NCBI GenBank assembly: GCA_013397115.1
Contig: VWZW01001197.1
Location: forward strand, 773,167-837,166
Direction of reading: 5' to 3'
Source: Edolisoma coerulescens
Lineage: Eukaryota; Chordata; Aves; Passeriformes; Campephagidae
Length of the DNA: 64,000 bases
The position numbers were made by a program, and so were the translations under genes. Below, one piece after another: positions 27,101 to 38,600 of this stretch. Positions within the stretch are counted from its first letter, which is position 1, and each line of letters starts with the position of its first letter. The notes beneath the pieces were generated by a model, which worked only from the letters and a program-made list of their open reading frames with translations, did no database searches and was not told the origin of the DNA.

Positions 27101-28917
27101 ATAATGCTGCAATGATATATTGGATCATCAGGTTTGTTAACTAAAAGCAGTTTCACTGTGCCTGTGATTGATAAACTATGGGAGTATTAAAACATTAAAA
27201 ATGTTAATCTTTGTAATAATCTCCTGAAAAATTTTTGTATTAATTTAAACCATGGATCATTTTAATATTTAATCATTGCAGACTTCACTTGGAATGAGGA
27301 TAGCCATTCACTGAAAAGCACTTCATTTTTTATTTTGAAAAATGATCAGCTAGTATTTATTCTGTAAATCTCTCCACATTTTTTCCTCAAGCAAATACAC
27401 CTGCAAGCAAATGAAAAAGTCCACAAGAGCAGAAAAATTTAAGGCAGAGTTTGTGTCAGAAAACATTGACTTGCGCACTCCTGTTTCCCAGGAGTAACTG
27501 CATTACAAGAGTAGTATTGTATGAGAGTCGGAGGATTGAGGGAGGCTTCTACTGCAAATGGAAATCACTGGCTTCTTTGTCTACACCTTACAACCATCTA
27601 TGGTGCATTCTCTTTACGCATCTCATAACGTGTAAATATAGTAATTCACTTACTCTTCACAAGTACTTAACAGAGTGACTCGGCTCCCCACATCGATATT
27701 AAGATGGTTTAGGTTTTTTAACAGGCAACCCAATTTTGTAATATTAGCCCATTCCTATCCTCTGCTATAATTCACAGCTTGCCTTGCTTAAGGCAAAATT
27801 TAGATTAATATGGAAATATCCCACAGAAAAAACCCCAACAACTTCCTAGTTATGATAAAAATCTCACAGAAACTCTAAAATCTAACAGTTATTAACAATA
27901 ACTAATCTTGATGGTATCCATCCATTCTGAAAGGTATTTAAAATTATCTAACCAAAACTAATTCATGGTCTAGAGAAACGAATTTCAGAGAAAAATGCAA
28001 GGACAATATCTTCAGTGCGCTGCAAAAAAATAATACAAAGGAAACAACCCTTGTCTTGTTTTCTACGTGGTGTCTGCTAAAACTGGATATTTCCTGGAGC
28101 TACTGCCATACAGCACACTGAGCTTCAGTTCCCTTTAGACTGGGCTGCAGGAATTTGACTGAAATATTTGAATTAAGTAAATCCTAAAGATACCCTGGGC
28201 AGTACCACAGGTTAATATATTAGCTTACATGACTAGACTTCATTCTGTATTTTTGACCAATAGTGAGGTAGAAGATTTTCAAACTGACACACAAAACTGG
28301 CTTCCTTATCTGAAGAGGCTGCAGACTCTAACAACATGAGCTATGAAATCACAGAACTGGCAGAAGTGAGTGTGGCATCTTCCAATGCATATAAACTTAC
28401 CCTGCATAGTTCAAATTCATGGAAAAAAACCACAACCAACCCAAAGAGCAGCAATAAAGGTGCTGCCTTTACTCCTGATTTTATTTAGAAAGTATGTATC
28501 TCCTTGTATATTACCTTTCACTAAAGTATGTTCTTATGGAAAGATGTATGGAAAAATCCTGGTCATTCAATGTGATGCAGTAATAAACTCTGGAACTCAG
28601 TTGCTTGTATCTGAAACGGAAGGGATAGTCCTGTTTATATGACTTTAAAAAAACCACATACATGTCTTTGTATGAAATCCAATACAAGACTTAAAGCTAA
28701 TTATATAAGGAACTTTACCATGCTTAACAGGCATCTCTCCTTTAGAAGTCTGATTTGAAGTAATCTTTCAAAACCTAGATGTCTGAAGAGCTCCCACATT
28801 TGCATTGAAAAAGTATTTTCTGTATTGTTTCTGCAGATACAAAATACTATTTTAAGCACAATAACAAGTCAGTCATAGAACACTGTGGTAACCTCTTCTT
28901 GGCTACAGAAATCAAAT
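21179..28917. other. Non-coding stretch, probable TRIQK intron
   Basis: AT-rich with no recognisable exon. Open frames of 130 codons (22,322-22,714, minus) and 122 codons (26,788-27,156, minus) show no recognised domain or splice-supported structure. A short direct duplication of TTTCTATGTA lies at 25,051-25,070. Around 24,280-24,330 there is a weak CR1-like resemblance that I did not accept. Confidence 0.55.
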
Positions 28918-29060
28918 TCACAGAATTCCCAGGATTGTTGATGGACCTCTTGAGGTCGTCTACTTGTGCTCATCTACTCTTGCTCAACCTGGCTTAGCTA
29001 GAAGACTATACATAGACTGTATCTGAAGTAGACTTACATCTTTCCAACTTCCATGAAGAC
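28918..29060 (-). mobile_element. CR1 LINE 3' tail, degenerate fragment
   Basis: The plus strand begins TTCACAGAATTCCCAGGATTG, then has GGACCTCTTGAGGTCGTCTA and a CTTGCTCAACCTGGCTTAGC-like segment. This is the reverse complement of a CR1 3' end. It is heavily mutated and stops about 50 bp before the solo LTR, so the LTR landed next to or within an older CR1. Confidence 0.6.
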
Positions 29061-29580
29061 AGAAAAGAAGTCCTAGCGGGTAAATTGTATTAATTCATGA
29101 TGAAAGGTGTTATAAATGCATATTATAAGGTTGGCTTTTCGCAAATATTAAGATAAATAGTATATAGTGTTAGGAATGCTTTTTGCTGTGTGGATGTAGT
29201 TTTCTTTCTTTTAGCAAAACTTAGCAAGTGTGTTTCAACTGCCCGGACGGGTGAGATAACTTCCAAGTGGACGAGAGAATGGGGCCCAGAGACTATTATC
29301 AACTCGCTGCGTAAAGTACAGAGGGACCCAGAGCTCCTATCAGTGCTCCATGGAGAGACCTGAAGCCATTATCAGCATTAATCATGAAGAACGAAGAGGC
29401 CACGCTGTTATCACCCATCACGGTCTGGGGAATTAAAAGGACCAAGCCCGGAATCAAGACAAATAAAAACCACAAGACCAAGAAATGCACATGCTCTAAA
29501 AAGGCAGACCCAAGGCGTGGCCATGCAGAATACTTCTCGGAAAATATTGAATATGCAGCAAGGACAGACAGTAAAAATGG

Positions 29581-29590
29581 TATAAAAAGG
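29581..29590 (+). promoter_or_regulatory. TATA box of the solo LTR
   Basis: TATAAAAAGG lies about 473 bp into the LTR, upstream of the polyadenylation signal. Transcription from it would run on the plus strand towards the CpG island. Confidence 0.65.
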
Positions 29591-29683
29591 GACTACCCCG
29601 GACATCAGGTGTGCTCTTGGCAGAGTGCCAAGGCACCCAGCCATTACCTCTTTGCTTTATTTTATGTCTCTTATTGTCTCTTT

Positions 29684-29689
29684 ATTAAA
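29684..29689 (+). promoter_or_regulatory. LTR polyadenylation signal (ATTAAA)
   Basis: ATTAAA follows a T-rich segment about 40 bp before the LTR 3' end, the usual R/U5 position. Confidence 0.55.
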
Positions 29690-29733
29690 CTTTAAAACTC
29701 CCACAGGCGAGTGAACCTCGTTTTTCACAAAGG

Positions 29734-30339
29734 TAATCACATAAAAAAAAAATTGGCCAAATTTTTCTTTAAGTGAGCAGACAAGCTATTTTCTGAACAA
29801 TGAAGTTTGTCCCCAGGCCATTTTGTACCAAAACGTGATTCAGCCAAAGATGACGTGCCAAACAGCAGTACTTAAGAAATGGTTCAGTTTCCCCATAATT
29901 GTAGTATTTTGTGTATCTCTTAAATATCACTTTATACTGTTTTCCACTATAGACATCACCTATCAGTAGCAAAGGCTGGATGAGAACTCAATGTATCTTT
30001 AATAGCAAGTACTCTTCCATTCTGATTAGCTCTTTAGGAACGAGGCTGGGCCCCAACAGGAAAAAACTCAAAACCTAAGACATATAATTGAATTACTGAG
30101 TGTGAAGGTGTGTGCTGTATATACAGCCCAATTACACCATAAGCTCTTTCAGAGGGGGTTTCTGGTACTACTATGAACTGTCCTTGTAACTGTGTGGGCT
30201 GATGGAAGGTGAAGCAGCTTGTGAGCCACATGAACAGAGTGCTAGAGAATCCCCTGCCAGCACTTCACATTTAGAAGTTTTACAGCTCACATATTCTCAC
30301 GTACTTCTGCCCAGGATTTTCTGAGCACAGGCATGACCA
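29734..30339. other. Non-coding spacer between the LTR and CpG island
   Basis: Ordinary AT-rich sequence that becomes GC-richer towards 30.3 kb. No gene or repeat is recognised. Confidence 0.5.
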
Positions 30340-30881
30340 GAGCACTCTGCAGAGCATACAAAGGAGTCCAATGTACCCGGAACACATCACGCCTGGAAGG
30401 CAAACATAGCCAGCTCAACAACTCCCGAGCTGGATCAGATTTACTGCACACCCACAGCCGGCCGAACACATCTAGCAGCACTACACTGCGCGTGGCGGGC
30501 CAGCACACACAGAGCAGCGGACTGTCCAGCGCCAGACACCCTAACACCCCACACGAGACAGGGTTTCACACACACACCCAACCACACCGCATGGGCCGGC
30601 AGCATTATGAGCAGCCGTGCTCACGAAGGAAAACCGTGAGCTATCCCCGCATGGACGCATCGCAGGCTTCGGCCAGTTCGGCACCGCTGGGGTGCCCGGG
30701 CCAGGCCTCGAACACGGCCCACCGAGGACACCTTGGTGAGGGGTACGTTTCCCTCCAATCTGCCTGCCTGGTAAGGGTCGTACTTCTCCGAGCACGGAAA
30801 AGCAGACCTGGCAGCCAAAGGGTCTCAGTGCGGTGAAACTGAACGCAAGCCCCCACCACAGGACAACACACCGCGTCGGCT

Positions 30882-30890
30882 TTTCCCGCC
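30882..30890 (+). promoter_or_regulatory. E2F-like site
   Basis: TTTCCCGCC matches the E2F consensus and lies 8 bp before the YY1 motif inside the CpG island. Confidence 0.45.
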
Positions 30891-30897
30891 CACGCCC

Positions 30898-30908
30898 AAA
30901 ATGGCGGC
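30898..30908 (+). promoter_or_regulatory. YY1 motif at a likely transcription start region
   Basis: AAAATGGCGGC is a full YY1 consensus. In CpG-island promoters such sites usually sit just downstream of the start site. The internal ATG (30,901) opens only a 25-codon frame ending in TGA, so it does not by itself start a protein. Confidence 0.6.
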
Positions 30909-30991
30909 AGCAGGGCCGACCCCCGCCTACCCCCGCCCCCTCAGCCGGCGGTCCGGGGGGCAGGGCCGCCCGGATTGACAGCGCGCTCCGG

Positions 30992-31026
30992 CCAATCGCG
31001 GGGACGCGCGCTTCCCGGCAGCCAAT
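30992..31026 (+). promoter_or_regulatory. Paired CCAAT boxes (NF-Y type)
   Basis: GGCCAATCG and AGCCAATGG place CCAAT at 30,992-30,996 and 31,022-31,026, 30 bp apart (about three helical turns). A GC box follows immediately at 31,031, just before the N run. Confidence 0.55.
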
Positions 31027-31043
31027 GGCAGGGCGGGCTCGCG

Positions 31044-31066
31044 NNNNNNNNNNNNNNNNNNNNNNN
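31044..31066. other. Assembly gap (23 N)
   Basis: A run of 23 Ns sits in the most GC-rich part of the CpG island between GGCTCGCG and CGGGGCCGGGG. The true size of the missing sequence is unknown. Confidence 0.97.
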
Positions 31067-31144
31067 CGGGGCCGGGGCTGGGGCAGCGCCCGCCCGGGCC
31101 CGGCGGCCGCGACCTCTCGCCCACCCCGGGACGCGGCGCAGTAC

Positions 31145-31204
31145 CTCGGGCCGAGCGGCAGAGCTCCGCCTCCTCCCTCCTCTCTTGGCGGGGCGACTTC
31201 CTGT
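31145..31204 (-). other. Candidate TRIQK first (non-coding) exon region
   Basis: On the minus strand an ETS motif (CACAGGAAGT, about 31,196-31,205) is followed about 50 bp downstream by CCCGAG|GTACTG, a fair splice donor with the last exon base at 31,145. ETS sites close to TATA-less start sites are common, so a short leader exon here is plausible. A second possible donor, GCGAG|GTATGT, lies at 31,394. Neither is supported by transcript evidence. Confidence 0.25.
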
Positions 31205-31502
31205 GCTAGCGGGGCTCCCGCCACCTCCTGCCCGAGCGTCCCCGCCTCCCGGTCCCGCCCGCTCTGCCCCAGCCCCGCGGTACTTGGGGTGGCGAGGTGG
31301 CTGTCGCCGGTCTACGGCCCTCGAGTGTGTTGCAGGCTTTTCCACGGAAGATACTTTGGGGGAGGCTGAAAGCCACGGAGTGTTTCAACATACCTCGCTC
31401 ACACCCTCCGCTCACTTTTTACCAGTCTATTTCCTGCCTGTTTCAGAAATGTTGCTCCGGACCTGTAGAGCGAAAAGCAATCAGCCACCTTCACACCGTA
31501 GA

Positions 31503-31557
31503 AGCACAGGATAGTTTGGGTTGGAAGGGAGCGTAAAGATCGTCTAGTTCCAGCACC
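31503..31557 (-). mobile_element. CR1 LINE 3' tail, very short fragment
   Basis: The plus strand contains GGATAGTTTGGGTTGGAAGG followed by GAGCGTAAAGATCGTCTAG and TTCCAGCACCCC, which match the reverse complement of the CR1 3' end. Only about 55 bp remain. It marks the upstream edge of the CpG island. Confidence 0.75.
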
Positions 31558-34500
31558 CCATCATTCTCATTCATCACACGGCCACTTCTTTGGGAACTTA
31601 CATTCAAAGTCCTGAAAACAAAACACATGGCAAATTATGAGCAGGTAATTTTTTTGTTACCTTGAGATAGTGCTGAGCCTTCTGCAACATTTTATTCCTT
31701 TACTTCTGTGCAAGAAGCAAGGCACTGACTCTCGGAACAGCTTACTGTTTAGTATTGCAAGTGCATGCCTTGGTTCCTGCAAAGTGAAGGCACTTGATAA
31801 CCCAAGTGTAACACTCTCCTGTAAAGAAAGATACACCGAAAAAGAAATATTTGCATTTGTTTACCTCTGCAACTTCGGAAGTGAAAGCCATACCCAGCTG
31901 AACTTCCCCATCTTTCTAGATGACATGCATATAGAATGGAGAATGAGCCTGCGGAAAAGTTGATTAATCAGAGTTTGTGTCTTGCATGCATACCAAACCA
32001 GGGTTTTCTCCAGTCTTTCCTATAGCAAGCTTAATAGATGCTTCAAATGATATAGAAGGATAGCCTGTCCTGATTTTGAGTGATGAGAGAAAATATTTTT
32101 TTTGTACCCTTTTATTTTGCCAAGAAATCTCACACTAAGGGTGTTTAGCTGCTTTGAGTGTGGCAGGTCACTAGATGGAACCTTACATTTTCTTCCCAAG
32201 AAATCTTGTGCCCCTCTGGGACTGGAGTTACCACAACCATTGTGGGCACCTCCTCTGATTTTTCTAACTTCTGTGTTCAGAATTTTCAACAATCATTTTA
32301 TTTCATTTGTACTCCTAATAGTACCGCAGGAATGATATACATGTAAAATATTTTAATACTTCATTTTGATTCTTTGATTGTTTTAATATGATTTAGTTAA
32401 ACCCAAGTCATGATTATGGTCATGGATATTTAAATGTAGTATTATGTAAAAAACAGTGATCACATTCAAATAGACGTTACATGTGATTTTTGACTGTGGT
32501 ATCACAACCAAAAAAATCCCATGAAGAAATACCAGAATCAGTGTTCTTGGCTGCATTATTTTGCATTATCTGAACCACTGCTAAGGAGTTTGTCCGTGTG
32601 AGTTCTAGTAGCAAAATACATCTGGTTCTAGTTCAGTTTCACCTAATTTGACCTAATCACAATATTCATTTCACTACTGAATTGTTCTTCTAAGTGATAA
32701 ACCAGTGTGTGTGCAGCAGCCTCGATACTTAATCTGTAAAGAATTATGACTTCGTGAAAAAGAGCTCTATAAGCACTGAGGTGTTTTCACCATTTTAGTT
32801 TCACTGTTAAATGTTTTCATTCTTAATCCTCATTTTATGGGAAAACTGTTTGTTTCCCACTGCAATTTTTTTTCTGCAAGAAGGGATTCACACTGGTCAG
32901 AATGGAATGGTCAGAAAGGCAGTTGACATTTAGATGACGAAGTGCTACTGACAGGCTTGCTGTGTTTTGTGGGATAAGAAGCAGCCTGGGTGATGTATAT
33001 GTGTCCTAGGATATTTGTAATGTGTTTCTTTCAGGTATAAATAGAGGAGGGGTACCATTACTATTACATGACTGTAACTGAAATGTATGTCAATCAGAGA
33101 GGGATTTTTGTTGATCTTGCCACACCCATCAATTTGCTGTCATATCCCTGGATCGGATTAGGGTAAAACTCTGAATGTATTTTTAAATTACATAGTTTTA
33201 TCTCACAATTTTTTTAAGGAAATGTATCAGCCATTGTTTTCTGTGACTGTCTTTTCCTGGTTGTCCTCCTGTTTTCATTCTTTCACAAGATCTCCAGCTT
33301 CTTCTGACAATTTGACAAGAGCCTATCCCTTTTTGTTCTCATCATATGCAATGATTTTTAAGTTCATGATTTGTGAAACTTTTGTTAACGGAAGTATAGT
33401 TAAGCCCATTCCTTTTTTATTTATCTTTTGCAAAGCTCCAAGAAGCAGTTCCTGAGCTTTTAGAGTTTAGTTTGTTCAGGTAAACAGTTGGGAAATGATG
33501 CTCAACATCTCTGTTCCAAGTTGACAACACAGATTAAATTAACACACAGAAAACTATCTCCCCAAAGTGCAGCAACTTGTCTACTGTCTAACCTGATGTC
33601 TCCTTATGTAAGTCTAACCACCAAATTAAGCTCAAAGATGTGAAACAATGTTCTTAATTATTTTTTTCTATTAATTTTGCTATCACCAAGTAAGAGTTCT
33701 GTCCCGTCTCTTATCCTGAACTGTAGCCTGAATGTTGCAAATGAAACAGCTCTTTGATTGGGGCTACTATTCAGGCTAACATTGAAACTTTCAGGTGATA
33801 CCTTACTTCAGAACTTCTAAAAGGTACAATATTCCCCATCTAACCACAAAGCTAAAACTCTCTTCATGCTCCTGTCACTTCCTAACAATGTGATTTCTGG
33901 AGGCTTTGACAGATACAGTCTTGCTCTTCTCATATCCAACCAGAAGTGCTACTGAAAGAAATAATCGCCTTAGCTCATCCCTTTATCCATGTAATTCCTC
34001 ACTTTGCATCTCTCCAATGTCTCCCATCTCTATGCTGGTTCTGTACACACTTTGCCTTCATTTTCAAATCCTTTATTCCTATCCTGTCTTGTTTTCACTT
34101 AGCTTTTATATGTCATTTCTCGCCTCTGCCTAATAAAGAATTCTGGTTCCACTACTTTTTTTTTTTTTTTTTTGCAAACCCTGTTGTGCTTTCTCCACGT
34201 GTCACTGTTTCTCTCAAATCCATCCAAAAGGGAGGTACAGCAGGATAGCTACTGTAACTTCATGCTGCTGGTGTGCTGTGCCTACTCCTATCATGCTTCT
34301 CCTGTACTTAGTATTTCTGCCTGTTAGTTCATGTCTAGTCTTACTTTTCAGTTCCAATTTCTTCAGCACAGATACCTTCCTCTTGCTGTATGTTAGGTTA
34401 GTGGTTGACACTACTATCCCTAAAATCAGGCATTCCTAAAATCCCTGCAGCATAGCCCCAGACAACTGTCCTTACCCGTACTTCTGTGGGGGTAGAAGGG

Positions 34501-35365
34501 TTGTGGAGCCCATCCTCTCTCCTTCCAGCCTTCCAGCTGAACATCTCAACATGATGTCAGTCATGATAGATGGTGCATTTCGTGACACAGACAGCCTGCC
34601 ATTAGGACAAACTCATTTCACTGAACCGTCTGATGATAATGACTTTCAGTGACAGACTGACCTAGGCTGGCTCAAGTCAGCATGCTGGAGGTGAAAGGCT
34701 TCATATTCCATTACCAGGACTCTCAGCCATCAAGTCTGCTCCATCCCACCCCTACTTAATCTGTATTGATAGACTTGGTAGCATTTTCCTAACTGCCCTC
34801 ATCCATACAGATGTCTGCCGTTGTTTTGTTGATGCGGTCAATCAATACTACATTAAATGTTACCTTCAGTTTACCCTTAATTGTCTAAAGTAGATGTGAT
34901 ATTTTCATTATTTATACAACTATGCCATTAAATTATGCATTCCAGATTAAAAGAATAAAAGACTTGTTTACATTATTATTATTGCTCTGGCATCAACTTT
35001 TGGATTTCTGTGTAAAGAAATTAATCTCCTATCGGAGGGGGAAATGGGGACTGACAAGCTCTAGCTCCTGTTGCCTCTGGGACATAATTATGCTTGCAAA
35101 TACAAAACCAGAAAAAATCATAAGCTTAACACAGTAGACACTCTTGAAAGTTTCATCTCAGCATGAAGCTATGTTTTAATTATTATTTTTGTCTGCATTG
35201 TTCAGATCGACAGTGCACCAACTAGAGTAAGTGCTTATCCTAGTTAATTCTTCATGAGACTTATGTCGCTGGAAGATGCATTTAATTTATTTCCTTTTGC
35301 TTTTCTTAAGCTGGCACAGACTAAGTGGTTATCTATAAACGTTCCACAAAGGTTTTACTACTTTA

Positions 35366-35400
35366 GGGCCAGATCTGAAGCCTCTTGAGTCAATTGGAAG
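35366..35400. repeat. Possible ancient amniote repeat fragment
   Basis: GGGCCAGATCTGAAGCCTC followed by TTGAGTCAATTGGAAG resembles the GGCCAGATC...CATTGAAGTCAATGGA words of a dispersed sauropsid repeat. Short and eroded. Confidence 0.3.
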
Positions 35401-35601
35401 CATCAAAGGTCTTTGGAACGGGCCGTGTTACAAGACAGAAGTAAGCTGTGATTTGTTTGGGGACCTTGAAGAATGAAAAAGGAAAAACTCCTTATTTATA
35501 TTCTACAATATTAACAAATTTCCGATATGATAGAGATTTTCCGTTCTTATGAAGCGTATTTGGTCACTTAGACATCCCCGCTCACTTAAATGATAATTAT
35601 G

Positions 35602-35620
35602 TATATATATATATATATAC
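35602..35620. repeat. (TA)n microsatellite
   Basis: Nine to ten TA units follow TTATG, then a CA-rich tail. Confidence 0.9.
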
Positions 35621-38600
35621 GCACATGTATCTATCCACACACATCTATATGTCATGATTCCAACTGAAGATCAATAGCATTATAATAAAATTTTTTCTGC
35701 TACAATTTCTGCTTGCAAATATTAATCTGTGTAACACATATAGTTGTTATACCTGAACAACTGTCATCTCTGTTGTGGGAAAAGATTTTCTTATTTACTG
35801 ATTTAATTGGGTAATTACAATGAAGTATTTCATATTTGGGAAAATAGCATATTTTGAAATGTACTGTGACACAAGTTTGGTTCATTTTATTTAAAAAATC
35901 TAACCTGCTAGGTATCAGCATAATAGCTACCTATTAGAGGATCAAACAAAAAGCTCAGCTTCCAAGAATGAATGTGGGTTTTGCAATGACAAAATAAACC
36001 TAAGAAATGCTCTGCTTCCAAATATTAGTGTGGTCATCCAGGAAACAAAAACCTATTTGCAATTTTATAAATTATTTGTAATATAACTTGGGATCCATAT
36101 TTTCCGCATTGCATGATAGTACCCTAAATTACTAGGCTGATAGAGTTCTTCTCAGTTTCCCACAAAAATCTCCTCCAATTTGTATGAATAATGAAGTATT
36201 CTATTACGTTTGGACTTCAACTTAATTTTCTCCCATCCCAGATGTGTGCCTTAAGTGAAGTATGCACCATCCCCCTTTCTACACTACTGTCCCAGTAGCT
36301 ATTAGGGAGTTGAACACATCAGTAGGATAAACAGAGAGCTTTTTGTCCTACACCAGTTGTCCAACAGCAGAATCCTCAGGACCCTCTCCTAGCAAGGGTG
36401 GGTCCTGAAATCTCATCTTTGTTTCTAATGGAGTAGAAAGTGGGGAAGTGCTCCAACCTTTCATTTCACTTTTCCCCTGGTCTCTGGGACCTCTGAATAT
36501 GAAGGCCCATTTTGCTAGTGGAGATTGAGGCAAATGTATCCCTTCACTACCTCAACCTTTACCATGTCCTGTGTAACCCGGACCCGTATCTCACTGGGCA
36601 ATGAGCTCACATTTTCCCTGTCTTCCTTTCATCACCTAAACATACTTGCATGTTTTGTTCAGGATGTGCTTTGACACTGAGGTCATGGCACATGCCCTCT
36701 AACCATCTAGAACAGCGTGTCCGCATGCCAGCAGCCTGTCAGTAATTGTTTCTAGTGGGTGATGACTCGTGCTTCAGGAAGCTTGAATCATGGTTGGGGA
36801 TAGTTTGGCAGAGAGCTGGCCAAACCAACACTGTGTTGGTAACTTCATAGCTGCTTAATAGCACAGGTGATCAAATGCGAGTGCCCAGGATCAACCTTTG
36901 CCAGAGTTCATTGTACTTCTGTCTCTTTGTTACCAGTCACGAAAGAAATCATAAAGTCACTGTAGCTCTGAAAACTTCAGCTCAGAGCCTGCCACAGATT
37001 AAAAAATCAAAATAGAATAATCATAGTTGCTTAGAATGGAACCGAGGACAGAACGAAACAGAAGTCCTTATTATATCACAGTATGTATCACTATATATTG
37101 TCACCCTGTCTCAGGAAAGACACCTAAAACTTAAAAGCGTTACAGGGATAGGTTAGAAGAATGATCAGATTTGGCTACCAAAAAAGAGATTAAGCAGATG
37201 AACACTCTTCATCCTGGAAAAAAGATAACGTATAAAGCAATTGCTTGCAGAGTGTGTAAATAGGGAGCAATAGTTTGCTGCTTCCCAAATCTAAAAAAGA
37301 AGAGGACAGCAAGTGAAAAAAACCAAACCCAGGCAGCAGGTTAAAAACAGAGGTTTTCGCTGGACTGTGGACCTGCTTTCTTGTTTTGCCTTCTCTGTGG
37401 TGATCAGTGGACCCAGTTATCTCCCACGCCCTGCTCATCATGACCGATGCCGTGGGTTTGGGTCCTGCTGATGAGGGCAGTTCCTGCCCTGTGGCTCCCT
37501 CCAGCTCCTGGCCAATGTGCTTTGTAGATGAGCCCTGCTTTTGTTCCTTTCTGACAGTAAATTCTTAATTTAGCCAGAAATTCCATACCTCAGTGTATGG
37601 TAAAACTCTGTATATGTACAGATTTGCATCTTGAGTGGATAAATGTGACCTTGTTTTTACAAACCTTTTTTACAAAAGATTTTCTGTTGAAGTTACTGCC
37701 ACCAGAGTAGCATTTATATTATAGTTAGTGGTTAAGGCTACTTGGAAGTAGTTCTTCTCACTTAATATTTGTTTAATGGGGACAGTGTTAAACTTTTCTA
37801 TAATTAATAAATTTTATGGACAGTTGACAAAATGATTCAATTAAATGATTACATGCTACAGACCAAAGTATGGCTCCTACAGAGGTTTGTCTCACTCCTC
37901 ATGACATGTATTTCAGAGAAAGTTTAGCTTGTCACAGACAGCAGTACAATGTTCCCCAGATTCATAGTTTACAGTCAGAAGTGAATGTTAGATCATTTGA
38001 TCAGATCTGTATATGTTGTGCTATGAAAACTTGTCGACTCACTGTTGTGCTGAGTTTTGCTGGGCACGGGGACAAAGGTCAGAACAAAATGTGTTGTACA
38101 CTCTCCAAAGGAGCTGTGGAAATCCAGAGATGGAGAATTAGATGTTTTTCTGCTGCAGTTTGTTCCTATGATTAATCTCATTTGTAATTAAGATCAAAAA
38201 AACCAATAAATAATAGCCAAAAAAAGCTGTTCCTAAAATCTCCTTTTAATCAGTTTAATTCCCTCTTTTAGCCATTGGCTTTTCTTCTGTCTTTATCAGA
38301 GATGTTTTCAGCATCTTTTCACTGGGAAGGTGCTTATATACTGTAATCAGACCACAGTATAGCCCTACTTTTAATAAAATGAGATTTGGGAAATTTTACT
38401 AAGATTTCTTACCACTAGGCATTTCCTTCAGCTCTCACATGATTTTTACAGCTGTCTTCTGTGGTCTGCCTAATTTATCAAAATGCTTTCCAAAATACAG
38501 ATGATAGAAGTGCATGATTTATTCCAAAAATTATCCCATGAGTGACAAATTCAGAATTAAAGCATGTCATTAACCCTGGAAGTTACTTTATTACATGATT

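Larger units (their letters stand above)
29108..29728 (+). mobile_element. Solo LTR of an endogenous retrovirus-like element
   Basis: A segment of about 621 bp begins TGTTATAAATGC and ends in TTTTTCAC(A). It is flanked by identical AAAGG at 29,103-29,107 and 29,729-29,733. The last A may belong to the LTR, giving TG...CA ends and a 4-bp AAGG duplication; otherwise the duplication is 5 bp. In the plus direction it holds a TATA box (29,581) and an ATTAAA polyadenylation signal (29,684), about 100 bp apart, as expected for U3-R-U5. Composition is richer in GC than its surroundings. No internal viral sequence or second LTR is present, so it is a solo LTR left by recombination. The beginning resembles LTRs of avian ERVL-type elements from memory, but class is not proven. 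It lies opposite in strand to TRIQK and about 0.6-1 kb from the CpG island. Confidence 0.82.
1..31204 (-). other. TRIQK: Inferred TRIQK transcription unit within the window (mostly intron)
   Basis: The extent is inferred. The TRIQK exon at 12.7 kb is transcribed on the minus strand and has an acceptor at its 5' end, so a leader exon must lie at higher coordinates. The only CpG-island promoter in the window is at 30.3-31.3 kb, about 18 kb upstream. No further TRIQK coding sequence was found at 1-12,706, so the 3' coding exon(s) and 3' UTR should be beyond the left edge. TRIQK genes in other vertebrates also span tens of kilobases for a very short coding sequence. The exact first exon is not established. 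Confidence 0.5.
30340..31330. promoter_or_regulatory. CpG island, probable TRIQK promoter (possibly bidirectional)
   Basis: About 1 kb of strongly GC-rich, CpG-dense sequence stands out from AT-rich flanks and is densest at 30,880-31,270. There is no TATA box. It contains an E2F-like TTTCCCGCC (30,882), a YY1 motif AAAATGGCGGC (30,898), two CCAAT boxes (30,992 and 31,022), GC boxes (for example GGGCGGG at 31,031) and an ETS motif ACTTCCTGT (31,196). This is typical of a housekeeping CpG-island promoter. It is the only such island upstream of the TRIQK exon on the required side, so I assign it to TRIQK by inference. The plus-oriented YY1 and E2F sites also allow a divergent plus-strand transcript. 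Long open frames here are a by-product of GC content. Confidence 0.8.

Noticed and set aside
28345..28375. AATCACAGAACTGGCAG resembling a CR1 tail
   Set aside because: No following TTGGAAGGGACC-type sequence, so the match stops after the octamer-like word.
30901..30978. Short frame MAAAGPTPAYPRP... starting at the YY1 motif
   Set aside because: It ends after 25 codons. The ATG is part of the YY1 consensus, and nothing shows translation.
30541..31369. Long open frames on both strands in the CpG island (up to 227 codons)
   Set aside because: They run through the N gap, overlap one another in several frames and have the Arg/Pro/Ala/Gly composition expected from GC-rich DNA lacking stops. No recognisable domain.
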